A DNA stretch of 64,000 nt from Streptomyces venezuelae (GTDB lineage: Bacteria; Actinomycetota; Actinomycetes; Streptomycetales; Streptomycetaceae): contig NZ_CP029192.1 of NCBI RefSeq assembly GCF_008642315.1, positions 3,224,001-3,288,000 on the forward strand. Direction: 5' to 3'. A program made the position numbers and the translations under genes. Below the pieces are notes generated by a model. That model did not search any database. It saw only the letters and a program-made list of their open reading frames with translations, and was not told the DNA's origin. Positions 8,494 through 16,755 of this stretch are shown here, one piece after another. How positions within the stretch are numbered: the stretch's first letter is position 1; each line of letters opens with the position of its first letter.

Positions 8494-9747
8494 ATGAACA
8501 GCAGCACAGGGGGTCCCGCCGAAGGGGACCCGTTCGACGCCGGGGCGGGCAGTCTGCTGCGGCAGCCGAAGGCCGTCTGGGCGACCGCGGGAGCGTCCGT
8601 CGTCGCCTTCATGGGCATCGGACTCGTCGACCCGATCCTGCCCTCCATCGCCAAGGGCCTGGACGCGAGCGCGAGCCAGGTGTCCCTCCTCTTCACCTCG
8701 TACTTCCTGATCACCGCCGTCGCGATGCTCGTCACCGGCTTCGCCTCCAGCCGCATCGGCGGCAAGAAGACCCTGCTGCTCGGCCTCGCGCTCGTCGTGG
8801 TCTTCGCGGCCCTCTCCGGCACGTCCGGATCGGTCGGCGAGCTCGTCGGCTTCCGGGCGGGCTGGGGACTCGGCAACGCGCTCTTCGTCTCGACCGCCCT
8901 CGCCGTCATCGTCGGCGCCGCGGCGGGCGGCAGCGCCGCCGCGATCCTGCTGTACGAGTCCGCGCTCGGCCTCGGCATGGCCTGCGGCCCCCTGGTCGGC
9001 GCGCTGCTCGGCGACGCCAGCTGGCGCTACCCGTTCTTCGGCACCGCGGCCCTGATGGCGATCGGCTTCCTCTGCATCACCGCGTTCCTCAAGGAACAGC
9101 CGAAGCCCGCACGGAAGACGTCCCTGCTCGACCCGGTCAAGGCGCTCGGCCACGGCGGGCTCGCCTCCGCGGCCGCCTCCGCCTTCTTCTACAACTACAC
9201 GTTCTTCACCGTGCTGGCCTTCACGCCGTTCGTCCTGAACATGTCCCCGTACAAGTCGGGTGCGGTCTTCTTCGCCTGGGGCGTGCTCCTCGCGGTGTTC
9301 TCCGTGCTCGTGGCACCCCGGCTCCAGGCACGCTTCGGCTCGCTGAAGGTGCTCGGCGGCTCACTGGTCCTGCTCGCCGCCGACGTCCTGGTGCTCGGCT
9401 ACGGCAACCACACGGTCGCCGTCGTCTGCACCATCCTGTCCGGCGCCTTCATCGGCGTGAACAACACCGTGTACACCGAGCTCGCCCTCGGGGTGTCCGA
9501 CGCGCCGCGCCCCGTGGCCAGCGCCGGCTACAACTTCGTCCGGTGGTTCGCGGCCGCCGCCGCGCCGTTCTTCGCGCCGAAGATCGAGGAGTGGAGCAAC
9601 ATCCACATCCCGTTCGTGGTCGCGGCCGTCACGGCGGTGCTCGGCGCGGCCGTGGTCTGGGTGCGCAGGAACGCCCTCACCCACGAGGCGGAGGAACTGG
9701 AACCGAAGCACGCGACCGAGGACAGCGTCACGGTCTTCGCCAACTGA
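8494..9747 (+). CDS. Major facilitator superfamily drug/metabolite exporter
   Basis: The 417-residue protein has about 12 hydrophobic helices and MFS features of the drug:H+ antiporter type. These are the VDPILPSIAKGL stretch at the end of helix 1, SRIGGKKTLLLG (motif A-like) between helices 2 and 3, and a Gly-rich helix 5 (LGLGMACGPLVGALLG). It probably exports a small hydrophobic compound; the substrate cannot be read from sequence. ATG 8494 follows aaggag (8481-8486) by seven bases. The gene stands alone, ends 18 bases from the convergent SUFU-domain gene, and is preceded by an operator-like AT-rich promoter. Confidence 0.85.
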   Translation: MNSSTGGPAEGDPFDAGAGSLLRQPKAVWATAGASVVAFMGIGLVDPILPSIAKGLDASASQVSLLFTSYFLITAVAMLVTGFASSRIGGKKTLLLGLALVVVFAALSGTSGSVGELVGFRAGWGLGNALFVSTALAVIVGAAAGGSAAAILLYESALGLGMACGPLVGALLGDASWRYPFFGTAALMAIGFLCITAFLKEQPKPARKTSLLDPVKALGHGGLASAAASAFFYNYTFFTVLAFTPFVLNMSPYKSGAVFFAWGVLLAVFSVLVAPRLQARFGSLKVLGGSLVLLAADVLVLGYGNHTVAVVCTILSGAFIGVNNTVYTELALGVSDAPRPVASAGYNFVRWFAAAAAPFFAPKIEEWSNIHIPFVVAAVTAVLGAAVVWVRRNALTHEAEELEPKHATEDSVTVFAN

Positions 9748-9765
9748 GGTGTCAGCGGCCGGACT

Positions 9766-10350
9766 TCAGTCCAGGGACACGGACTTGCGCAGCGGATCGC
9801 GCAGGTCCGTTCCGCTGTTCAGCCAGCGCTCCTGGAGGGCGGCCGCGCCGTGCACCCGCTTCCACGCCGCCTCGTTCGGCGTCATGGGGAGCACCGGCAG
9901 GAACCGTACGGGATCCATCGGCTCGTCCAGCGCGAGATCCTCCACCAGGCCGCCGGACTCCGCCACCAGCACAGAGGTGAACGGCGCGCCCGGCCAGAGC
10001 GGTTCACCCACGTCCAGCGACGCGCCCGGCGCCACGATCAGCCCCTCGACCACCGGCGAGGCGGCGAGGACCGCGAGCGGACGCAGCACCTTGTCCGTGT
10101 CGGCGAGCCCCCCGCGCACCGAGAGCACCAGCTCGGCGCGCGGGCCCTTGACCGGGTCGGCCAGCGCGGCGGTGGGGTCGGCCATCGGCTGGGCCGACAT
10201 GCCGAGCGTGGCGTAGCGCACCACGTCGCCGTCCGTGAACCGCAGCACTTCGACGCGGTCGGTCCCGAGGAAGGTCACCGCGGCGCGCGCGTCGGGTTCC
10301 CCCAGGCCAGTACGGAGACGAGCCTCGACCAGCGCAAGAACATCAGCCAT
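9766..10350 (-). CDS. Suppressor-of-fused (SUFU) domain protein
   Basis: The 194-residue protein reads MADVLALVEARLRTGLGEPDARAAVTFLG and ends with LPMTPNEAAWKRVHGAAAL followed by an RDPLRKSVSLD tail. This resembles the bacterial SUFU-like domain family, which is often found in immunity or protein-interaction settings and has no known enzymatic activity. It appears soluble, with no signal peptide. ATG 10350 gives the family length; no strong ribosome-binding site precedes it. It is convergent with the MFS gene and divergent from corA. No toxin partner is visible nearby, so an immunity role is not supported here. Confidence 0.6.
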   Translation of the reverse strand: MADVLALVEARLRTGLGEPDARAAVTFLGTDRVEVLRFTDGDVVRYATLGMSAQPMADPTAALADPVKGPRAELVLSVRGGLADTDKVLRPLAVLAASPVVEGLIVAPGASLDVGEPLWPGAPFTSVLVAESGGLVEDLALDEPMDPVRFLPVLPMTPNEAAWKRVHGAAALQERWLNSGTDLRDPLRKSVSLD

Positions 10351-10852
10351 GACGCGAGCATAGAACTCGTCAGGTAAGGGCAAAGCGGGGGCTTGACACT
10401 TCTGTCGGCTGATAGTGTTGGCCGCTGGCTCAGGGCAGCACGCAGAAGCGTCGCTTTCAAGCCCTGCAGACAGACACTGACTTTGCGCCACGGGCGTGAA
10501 GGGCGCATGGGACTTCCCTTACGGGGGACCGGCCGGAGGAGGTGGGGCTGCAATGGACCGAAGTCGACCGTGCAGTACCACCCGCTCTTCCGCCCGGTGA
10601 TTCCCGCAGCCCTGTAGCTGCTGCGCGAGCACACGCACGCACCGCGAGCACTGTTCGTGCCGTGTGCGTCGGAAGAGCACTTCGTTCCCACCTGATCTGT
10701 CTGAGTTCCCTGATCTGTGTCAGTAGCGAAGCTGCCACCGCGACGGTGCGGTGCTTCCCGCTTTGCGGACGTGCCAAACCCCCCGCAGTAGGACGTCCCC
10801 ATTCCGGGCAGTTCCAACCGTCGCCGGCGGCCTCCTTCGAAGGAGCCTGCCC
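10351..10852. promoter_or_regulatory. 502-base intergenic region with promoter-like signal and strong RNA hairpins
   Basis: No protein gene is convincing here. A perfect TTGACA sits at 10393-10398, but the best -10-like hexamer (TAGTGT, 10413-10418) is only 14 bases away. Further right, the sense strand can form nested hairpins: GCACACG (10629-10635) pairs with CGTGTGC (10661-10667), and inside it GCAC (10648-10651) pairs with GTGC (10657-10660). CTGCA/TGCAG and CGCAG/CTGCG pairs lie just before. This could be a long structured leader of corA or a small RNA. No known riboswitch class was recognised. Confidence 0.4.
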
Positions 10853-11989
10853 ATGTCGATGATCCGCGACCTTCGTGCCGCCGTCCGCCCCTCGCTGCGC
10901 AAGGACGGCACCGCCTATCCCTCGTCCCCCGCGTCCTACGACACCTACGACGCCACCCGTGACGCCGCGTCAGCCGTCGTCGACTGCGCCGTCTACCGCG
11001 ACGGAAGCCGACTTGAGTGCGCCGACGCCCTCACCCCGCACGAGGCGATGCTCGAAGTCCGCCGCCGGGGCGGCTTCGCCTGGATCGGCCTGCACGAGCC
11101 GACCGAGGCCGAATTCGCCGGTATCGCGGCCGAGTTCGGGCTGCACCCGCTCGCCGTCGAGGACGCCGTCCACGCCCACCAGCGACCCAAGCTGGAGCGG
11201 TACGACGACACGCTGTTCACCGTCTTCAAGACCATCCACTACGTCGAGCACACCGAACTCACCGCCACCAGCGAGGTCGTGGAGACCGGCGAGGTGATGT
11301 GCTTCACCGGCCGGGACTTCTTCATCACCGTCCGGCACGGCGGCCACGGCTCGCTGCGCGCCCTGCGCCGCCGCCTCCAGGAGGACCCGGAGCTGCTCGC
11401 CAAGGGCCCCTCCGCCGTCCTGCACACCATCGCCGACCACGTCGTCGACGGGTACATCGCGGTCGCCGACGCCATGCAGGACGACATCGACGACGTGGAG
11501 AGCGAGGTCTTCTCCGCACCGAGCAAGGGCAAGGGGAGCTCGCGCGGCGTCGACGCCGGTCGGATCTACCAGCTCAAGCGCGAGGTCCTGGAGTTCAAGC
11601 GGGCCGTGTCCCCGCTCCTGCGCCCGATGCTGCTGCTCAGCGAGCGGCCGATGCGGCTCGTCGACCCCGACATCCAGAAGTACTTCCGTGACGTCGCCGA
11701 CCACCTGACGCGCGTCCAGGAACAGGTCATCGGCTTCGACGAGCTCCTCAACTCGATCCTCCAGGCCAACCTCGCGCAGGCCGCCGTCGCGCAGAACGAG
11801 GACATGCGCAAGATCACCTCGTGGGCGGCGATCATCGCCGTCCCGACGGCCGTCTGCGGGGTCTACGGCATGAACTTCAAGCACATGCCCGAACTGCACT
11901 GGCGGTACGGCTACCCGATGGTGCTCGCCCTCATCGGCGGCGTCTGCTTCGCGATCCACCGGACCCTGAAGCGCAACGGCTGGCTGTGA
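10853..11989 (+). CDS. corA: CorA family magnesium/cobalt transporter
   Basis: The 378-residue protein has a large acidic cytosolic N-terminal domain, a long amphipathic helix (about residues 255-320) and two C-terminal membrane helices. The signature GMN (residues 339-341, in YGMNFKHMPE) lies between them and forms the pore entrance of the pentamer. The final basic tail KRNGWL is typical. It should mediate Mg2+ (or Co2+/Ni2+) uptake at the plasma membrane. ATG 10853 follows aaggag (10840-10845) by seven bases. It lies close to an MgtE_N/CBS gene, a linkage also seen in mycobacteria (Rv1239c and Rv1232c). Confidence 0.9.
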   Translation: MSMIRDLRAAVRPSLRKDGTAYPSSPASYDTYDATRDAASAVVDCAVYRDGSRLECADALTPHEAMLEVRRRGGFAWIGLHEPTEAEFAGIAAEFGLHPLAVEDAVHAHQRPKLERYDDTLFTVFKTIHYVEHTELTATSEVVETGEVMCFTGRDFFITVRHGGHGSLRALRRRLQEDPELLAKGPSAVLHTIADHVVDGYIAVADAMQDDIDDVESEVFSAPSKGKGSSRGVDAGRIYQLKREVLEFKRAVSPLLRPMLLLSERPMRLVDPDIQKYFRDVADHLTRVQEQVIGFDELLNSILQANLAQAAVAQNEDMRKITSWAAIIAVPTAVCGVYGMNFKHMPELHWRYGYPMVLALIGGVCFAIHRTLKRNGWL

Positions 11990-12012
11990 CCCCCACTCGG
12001 TAGGCTGCCGCC

Positions 12013-12543
12013 ATGACTGCTGACCCCGCCGCGGCCGCCGACCCGCTGCTCGACCGCGCCCTCGTCGAGGAGGCCACGAAGAAGTCCGGCCTCATCTGGG
12101 TCCAGGGCGTCGACTCGCCCGCCCGGGCGCTCTGGCACGTCTGGTACGAGGGTGCCGTGCACCTCGTCGGCGACGGGCCCGGCGAGCAGCCCCTGCCCGG
12201 TCTCGTCGACGGGGGCACCGCGGAAGTGACCGTGCGCAGCAAGGACAAGGGCGGGCGGGTCGTCGCCTGGACCGCGGACGTGCGGGAGCTCTCGGCCGGG
12301 TCCGAGGAGTGGGAGGCGGCGGCCTCGGAGCTCAAGGGGAAGCGGTTGAACGCGCCGGACGCCGAGCGGGTCACCGTGCGGTGGGCCGAGCAGTGTCGGG
12401 TCGTCCGGCTCACGCCGCGTGCTGTCACGACGGAGCTTCCGTCGGGGTCTCTCGCGGCTGCGCCGCTGGCGACGGGGGCCACTACGCGTGGGGCGTTGCC
12501 CGGGGGGCTTCCTCGGCTGCTCTTCGGGCGCAAGCGGCGTTGA
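12013..12543 (+). CDS. Conserved hypothetical protein, probably translated leaderless
   Basis: The 176-residue soluble protein is not assigned to a family with certainty. The stretch SPARALWHVWYEGAVHLVGDGPGEQPLPGL is reminiscent of flavin-binding split-barrel (pyridoxamine oxidase-like) proteins, but no clear cofactor motif is visible. It ends in a basic tail (LLFGRKRR). There is no ribosome-binding site; instead a -10-like TAGGCT (12001-12006) ends six bases before ATG 12013, the geometry of a leaderless message. It follows corA by 23 bases but probably has its own promoter. Confidence 0.6.
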   Translation: MTADPAAAADPLLDRALVEEATKKSGLIWVQGVDSPARALWHVWYEGAVHLVGDGPGEQPLPGLVDGGTAEVTVRSKDKGGRVVAWTADVRELSAGSEEWEAAASELKGKRLNAPDAERVTVRWAEQCRVVRLTPRAVTTELPSGSLAAAPLATGATTRGALPGGLPRLLFGRKRR

Positions 12544-12576
12544 GGGACGGGGCTGCTTTGCTCTGCGGGAGCGCTG

Positions 12577-12607
12577 TGGCTGGTCGCGCAGTTCCCCGCG
12601 CCCCTGG
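12577..12607 (+). repeat. Dispersed intergenic repeat, copy 1
   Basis: This copy contains GCGCAGTTCCCCGCGCCCCT, the core found again at 16642-16670 (inverted) and in the array at 23005-23350. It lies between convergent genes and is followed by a GCCCC/GGGGC hairpin, so it may act as a transcription terminator. Confidence 0.6.
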
Positions 12608-12637
12608 AAGCCCGCCCCTTCGGGGCTCGCTTCCTCC

Positions 12638-13408
12638 TCAGGACGTCGGGAGCTGCTTTCCGTAGTCGACCATCTCGTCCTTGGCCGGCTCCTCCAGCGG
12701 GAAGTCCTTGTTCCAGTCGGTGAGCTTCAGGGTGCCCGCGTGGCCGCCGCGGTCCAGGCGGAGCGGGTACGGCTTGCCGTCCAGGGAGACGGAGAGCGTG
12801 CCGCCCGCGCCCTCGTCGCCGGTGATCTTGATGCTGCGCAGTGCGCCCGTCTTGCCGCGGTCGCCCACGGTGAGCTTGCCGTGCAGCGTGAGCATGCCGC
12901 CGAGGAGCTCGTCCTTGTCCGTGAAGCCGCTCAGCTGCTGGTAGGCGGGGTCGCCCTGCGGGACCTTCACGTACTTGCCGTCCAGCTTGGCCGCGGCCGT
13001 CGCGTCGGCCCTCCCGGACTTCCCGTCGGCCTGGCCACCGCCCGTCCAGAACTCCGTGTCGGCCTTCAGGTACAGCTGCTCGCCGATCCGCAGCAGCTGG
13101 AACGTCCGCCCCTTCGAGGTGACCGATCCGGTGCCGCCCTCGCCCTTGAGGCGCATGTCCAGGCTGTACGAGTGGCTCTTGCTGACCACCGTGCCGGAGA
13201 GCCGGACCGCCGACGCCGACTCGGCCGCCTTGTCGGCCTTGCCCTGGATCTTCGACGCGGAGAGCTTCCCGACGCCGTTGGTGCCCGCGTCCGGATCCTC
13301 GCCGCTGCTGCAGCCCGTCAGGCTCGTCGCCGCCGCGACCAGGCCCGCGCACATCGCGCTCACGAACGCTGCCCTGCGGGCGCGGCTGGCCAGGGGAAGA
13401 GCGGTCAA
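12638..13408 (-). CDS. Lipoprotein resembling the LppX/LprG family
   Basis: The 256-residue protein has a lipoprotein signal: RARRAAFVSAMCAGLVAAATSL then the lipobox LTGC with Cys33. The mature part has the beta-rich pattern of LppX/LprA/LprF/LprG proteins (KADKAAESASAVRLSGTV near the N-terminus, then SVSLDGKPYPLRL). These bind lipids in mycobacteria, moving glycolipids or triacylglycerol across the periplasm. The ligand in Streptomyces is unknown. The TTG at 13408 gives the only start with a proper basic n-region; agagg lies about nine bases upstream. It should be anchored to the outer face of the membrane. Confidence 0.65.
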   Translation of the reverse strand: MTALPLASRARRAAFVSAMCAGLVAAATSLTGCSSGEDPDAGTNGVGKLSASKIQGKADKAAESASAVRLSGTVVSKSHSYSLDMRLKGEGGTGSVTSKGRTFQLLRIGEQLYLKADTEFWTGGGQADGKSGRADATAAAKLDGKYVKVPQGDPAYQQLSGFTDKDELLGGMLTLHGKLTVGDRGKTGALRSIKITGDEGAGGTLSVSLDGKPYPLRLDRGGHAGTLKLTDWNKDFPLEEPAKDEMVDYGKQLPTS

Positions 13409-13599
13409 GGTGGCGCTGCCTCTCGTACGGACGACCTCTACGGCTTCGGCAGTACGGCAGCGTACCTGTGTCGGGCGAGCCGACCGGCGGCAGCCTTCCG
13501 GACCCTCCGCCGGGGCGCACCCGACGGGGACGGGCTAGCCTGAAGCCCGTATTGACGGATCAAACGGCATGAAACCCCCGGCCCGAAGGAGGCGCACGC

Positions 13600-14877
13600 A
13601 TGGCGGCAGGTGCCCCCAGAGTCTTCGTCTCACACCTCTCCGGCACCCCCGTCTTCGACCCGAACGGCGACCAGGTGGGCCGGGTGCGCGATCTGGTGGC
13701 GATGCTGCGGGTCGGCAGACGCCCGCCCCGGCTCCTCGGGCTCGTCGTCGAGCTCGCGACCCGGCGCCGCATCTTCCTGCCGATGACGCGCGTCACGGGC
13801 ATCGAGTCGGGCCAGGTCATCACCACCGGCGTCCTGAACGTACGACGGTTCGAGCAGCGGCCCACCGAGCGGCTCGTGCTCGGCGAGATGCTCGACCGCC
13901 GGGTGCGGCTCGTGGAGACGGGCGACGAGGTCACCGTCCTCGACGTATCGATTCAGCAGCTGCCCGCGCGCCGCGACTGGGAGATCGACCGGGTCTTCGT
14001 GCGGAAGGGCAAGGCCGGCACCTTCCGGCGCAAGGGCGAGACGCTCACCGTCGACTGGTCCGCCGTGGACGGCTTCTCCCTGGAGGAGCACGGGCAGGGC
14101 GCGGAGAGCCTCCTGGCCACCTTCGAGCAGCTGCGCCCCGCCGACCTCGCCAACGTCCTGCACCACCTCTCCCCCAAGCGGCGGACCGAGGTGGCCGCGG
14201 CCCTCGACGACGACCGGCTCGCCGACGTCCTGGAGGAGCTCCCCGAGGACGACCAGATCGAGATCCTCGGCAAGCTCAAGGAGGAGCGCGCCGCCGACGT
14301 CCTGGAGGCCATGGACCCGGACGACGCGGCCGACCTCCTGGCCGAGCTGCCCGAGGAGGACAAGGAACGGCTGCTGACGCTGATGCAGCCCGGCGACGCG
14401 GCGGACGTGCGACGCCTGATGGCGTACGAGGAGCGGACCGCGGGCGGCATGATGACCACCGAGCCGATCGTGCTGCGGCCCGACTCGACGGTCGCCGACG
14501 CACTCGCCCGGGTGCGGCAGCAGGACCTCTCCCCGGCGCTCGCCGCGCAGGTGTACGTGTGCCGCCCGCCGGACGAGACGCCGACCGGCAAGTACCTGGG
14601 CACCGTGCACTTCCAGCGCCTGCTGCGCGATCCCCCGTACACGCTGGTCGGCTCGATCCTGGACGACGATCTGCTGCCGCTCGCGCCCGCCACGACACTG
14701 CCGGCCGTCGCCGGGTACTTCGCGACGTATGACATGGTGGCGGCCCCCGTCGTCGACGAGAGCGGCTCGCTGCTCGGCGCGATCACCGTCGACGACGTGC
14801 TCGACCACATGCTGCCGGACGACTGGCGCGAGACGGAGTTCCACCTGGAGGAGGAAGGGGCGGGCCATGGCGGCTGA
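13600..14877 (+). CDS. PRC-barrel/MgtE_N/CBS domain protein without a transport domain
   Basis: The 425-residue protein has an N-terminal PRC-barrel-like region (about 1-120), an MgtE intracellular N domain of superhelical repeats (about 172-275, with LEELPEDDQIEIL and LLAELPEEDKERLL), and a CBS pair (about 285-410, starting AGGMMTTEP). In true MgtE channels these parts sense Mg2+ and gate a five-helix pore, but that pore is absent here. It is therefore probably a cytosolic Mg2+ or nucleotide sensor, perhaps acting on another transporter. The start follows gaaggagg closely. It overlaps the DUF1003 gene by 11 bases. Confidence 0.8.
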   Translation: MAAGAPRVFVSHLSGTPVFDPNGDQVGRVRDLVAMLRVGRRPPRLLGLVVELATRRRIFLPMTRVTGIESGQVITTGVLNVRRFEQRPTERLVLGEMLDRRVRLVETGDEVTVLDVSIQQLPARRDWEIDRVFVRKGKAGTFRRKGETLTVDWSAVDGFSLEEHGQGAESLLATFEQLRPADLANVLHHLSPKRRTEVAAALDDDRLADVLEELPEDDQIEILGKLKEERAADVLEAMDPDDAADLLAELPEEDKERLLTLMQPGDAADVRRLMAYEERTAGGMMTTEPIVLRPDSTVADALARVRQQDLSPALAAQVYVCRPPDETPTGKYLGTVHFQRLLRDPPYTLVGSILDDDLLPLAPATTLPAVAGYFATYDMVAAPVVDESGSLLGAITVDDVLDHMLPDDWRETEFHLEEEGAGHGG

Positions 14878-15424
14878 CCGCGACCGCGAGAACCGTCCCG
14901 AGCAGCGGACCCCGCGCTTCCGGCTGGACCAGCCACGGCCCCCGCGCAACAAGATCCTGCCCGACTACGACCCGGAGGCCTTCGGGCGCCTCTCGGAGCG
15001 GATCGCGCGGTTCCTGGGCACCGGCAGGTTCATCGTCTGGATGACGGTCGTCATCATCATGTGGGTGGTCTGGAACATCGCCGCCCCCGACCACCTGCGC
15101 TTCGACCAGTATCCGTTCATCTTCCTGACGCTGATGCTGTCGCTGCAGGCGTCCTACGCCGCCCCGCTGATCCTCCTCGCGCAGAACCGCCAGGACGACC
15201 GCGACCGCGTCAACCTCGAACAGGACCGCAAGCAGAACGAGCGGTCCATCGCGGACACCGAGTACCTCACGCGCGAGATCGCATCGCTGCGCATGGGCCT
15301 CGGCGAGGTGGCCACCCGCGACTGGATCCGCTCCGAGCTCCAGGACCTGGTCAAGGAGCTGGAGGAGCAGCGCGCCGTATTCCCGTCGGAGCGCTCGCGC
15401 GGAAGTGATGTAGGCGACCGCTGA
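14867..15424 (+). CDS. DUF1003 membrane protein
   Basis: The 185-residue protein has two membrane segments (FIVWMTVVIIMWVVWNIAA and the following FIFLTLMLSLQASYAAPLILL). Between and after them is the DUF1003 signature of an Asn-rich AQNRQDDRDR stretch, followed by a charged C-terminal helix that may form a coiled coil. The biochemical role of DUF1003 is unknown; its repeated coupling to MgtE_N/CBS proteins suggests a joint role in ion or Mg2+ homeostasis. ATG 14867 lies inside the end of the upstream gene, with ggaggaagg before it, so the two are translationally coupled. Confidence 0.75.
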   Translation: MAADRDRENRPEQRTPRFRLDQPRPPRNKILPDYDPEAFGRLSERIARFLGTGRFIVWMTVVIIMWVVWNIAAPDHLRFDQYPFIFLTLMLSLQASYAAPLILLAQNRQDDRDRVNLEQDRKQNERSIADTEYLTREIASLRMGLGEVATRDWIRSELQDLVKELEEQRAVFPSERSRGSDVGDR

Positions 15425-15468
15425 CATACCTTTCCGAGGCAGGGTTACCGCGCCGTACTATCGGTCTC

Positions 15469-16602
15469 ATGGCTACGGAAGACGCGGTGCGCGAGGCACT
15501 GGCGACGGTGAACGACCCCGAGATCCAACGACCCATCACCGAACTGGGGATGGTCAAATCGGTGGACATCTCCGCCGAAGGGGCGGTAGCGGTCACCGTG
15601 TACCTGACGGTCTCCGGCTGCCCCATGCGCGAGACCATCACCAAGAACGTGACCGACGCGGTCGCGGCGGTCGAGGGTGTCACGGACGTCACCGTGACCC
15701 TGGACGTGATGGGCGACGAGCAGCGCAAGGAGCTGGCGGCGGCGCTGCGCGGCGGCACCGCCGAGCGCGAGGTCCCCTTCGCCAAGCCCGGCTCGCTGAC
15801 CCGGGTCTACGCGGTCGCGTCCGGCAAGGGCGGCGTCGGCAAGTCCTCGGTGACGGTGAACCTGGCGGCGGCGATGGCCGCCGACGGCCTGAAGGTCGGC
15901 GTCGTCGACGCCGACATCTACGGCCACTCGGTCCCCCGCATGCTGGGCGCCGACGGCAAGCCCACCCAGGTCGAGAACATGATCATGCCGCCGTCTGCGA
16001 ACGGCGTGAAGGTCATCTCCATCGGCATGTTCACGCCGGGCAACGCGCCGGTCGTGTGGCGCGGCCCGATGCTGCACCGCGCGCTCCAGCAGTTCCTCGC
16101 GGACGTCTTCTGGGGCGACCTGGACGTGCTGCTCCTCGACCTGCCGCCGGGCACGGGCGACATCGCGATCTCGGTCGCGCAGCTCGTCCCGAACGCCGAG
16201 ATCCTCGTCGTGACGACGCCTCAGCAGGCGGCGGCCGAGGTCGCCGAGCGCGCCGGCTCCATCGCCGTCCAGACCCACCAGAAGATCGTCGGCGTCGTCG
16301 AGAACATGTCGGGCCTGCCCTGCCCGCACTGCGGCGAGATGGTCGACGTGTTCGGCACGGGCGGCGGCCAGAAGGTCGCCGAGGGCCTCACGAAGACGAC
16401 GGGCGCGACGGTGCCGGTCCTCGGCTCCATCCCGATCGACGTGCGGCTGCGCGAGGGCGGCGACGAGGGCAAGCCCGTCGTCCTGTCCGACCCGGACTCC
16501 CCCGCGGGCTCGGCGCTGCGCGCCATCGCGGGCAAGCTGGGCGGCCGCCAGCGCGGCCTGGCAGGCATGACCCTGGGCATCACGCCCCGCAACAAGTTCT
16601 AG
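15469..16602 (+). CDS. mrp: Mrp/ApbC family ATP-binding iron-sulfur carrier
   Basis: The 377-residue protein combines an N-terminal MIP18/DUF59 domain (1-90) with a P-loop NTPase. The deviant Walker A GKGGVGKS is at residues 119-126, and the Cys pair C285/C288 (in SGLPCPHCGE) bridges a [4Fe-4S] cluster in the dimer. It is expected to deliver Fe-S clusters to target enzymes in the cytosol. There is no ribosome-binding site; a TACTAT hexamer (15456-15461) ends seven bases before ATG 15469, implying a leaderless transcript. The order with tatB/htrA matches the mycobacterial mrp neighbourhood. Confidence 0.9.
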   Translation: MATEDAVREALATVNDPEIQRPITELGMVKSVDISAEGAVAVTVYLTVSGCPMRETITKNVTDAVAAVEGVTDVTVTLDVMGDEQRKELAAALRGGTAEREVPFAKPGSLTRVYAVASGKGGVGKSSVTVNLAAAMAADGLKVGVVDADIYGHSVPRMLGADGKPTQVENMIMPPSANGVKVISIGMFTPGNAPVVWRGPMLHRALQQFLADVFWGDLDVLLLDLPPGTGDIAISVAQLVPNAEILVVTTPQQAAAEVAERAGSIAVQTHQKIVGVVENMSGLPCPHCGEMVDVFGTGGGQKVAEGLTKTTGATVPVLGSIPIDVRLREGGDEGKPVVLSDPDSPAGSALRAIAGKLGGRQRGLAGMTLGITPRNKF

Positions 16603-16641
16603 GAGCGCCCCGCAGGGGGCCGCGGCAAGCCGCGCCCCGTA

Positions 16642-16670
16642 AGGGGCGCGGGGAGCTGCGCGACCGGCCA
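16642..16670 (-). repeat. Dispersed intergenic repeat, copy 2 (inverted)
   Basis: Read on the minus strand this is the same unit as at 12577-12607 and in the 23005-23350 array, with one change in the core (AGCTCCCC for AGTTCCCC). It again sits just after the end of a gene, here mrp, and before a strong terminator. Confidence 0.6.
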
Positions 16671-16696
16671 CGACGATCCCGCGGACGAAGGTTGTA

Positions 16697-16741
16697 CGGG
16701 AACGGGGGGCGCCGTCACTTCGACGACGCCCCCCGTTCCCG
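16697..16741. terminator. Bidirectional terminator between mrp and the convergent gene
   Basis: A perfect 15-base stem, CGGGAACGGGGGGCG (16697-16711) with its complement at 16727-16741, encloses a 15-base loop that contains a further GTC/GAC pair. It sits between two converging genes and can serve both. Confidence 0.8.
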
Positions 16742-16755
16742 TTCGGCCCGCCGCC

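Noticed and set aside
9766..10350. Polymorphic toxin immunity gene (SUFU domain)
   Set aside because: No toxin, secretion marker or paired gene lies next to it; the neighbours are an exporter and corA.
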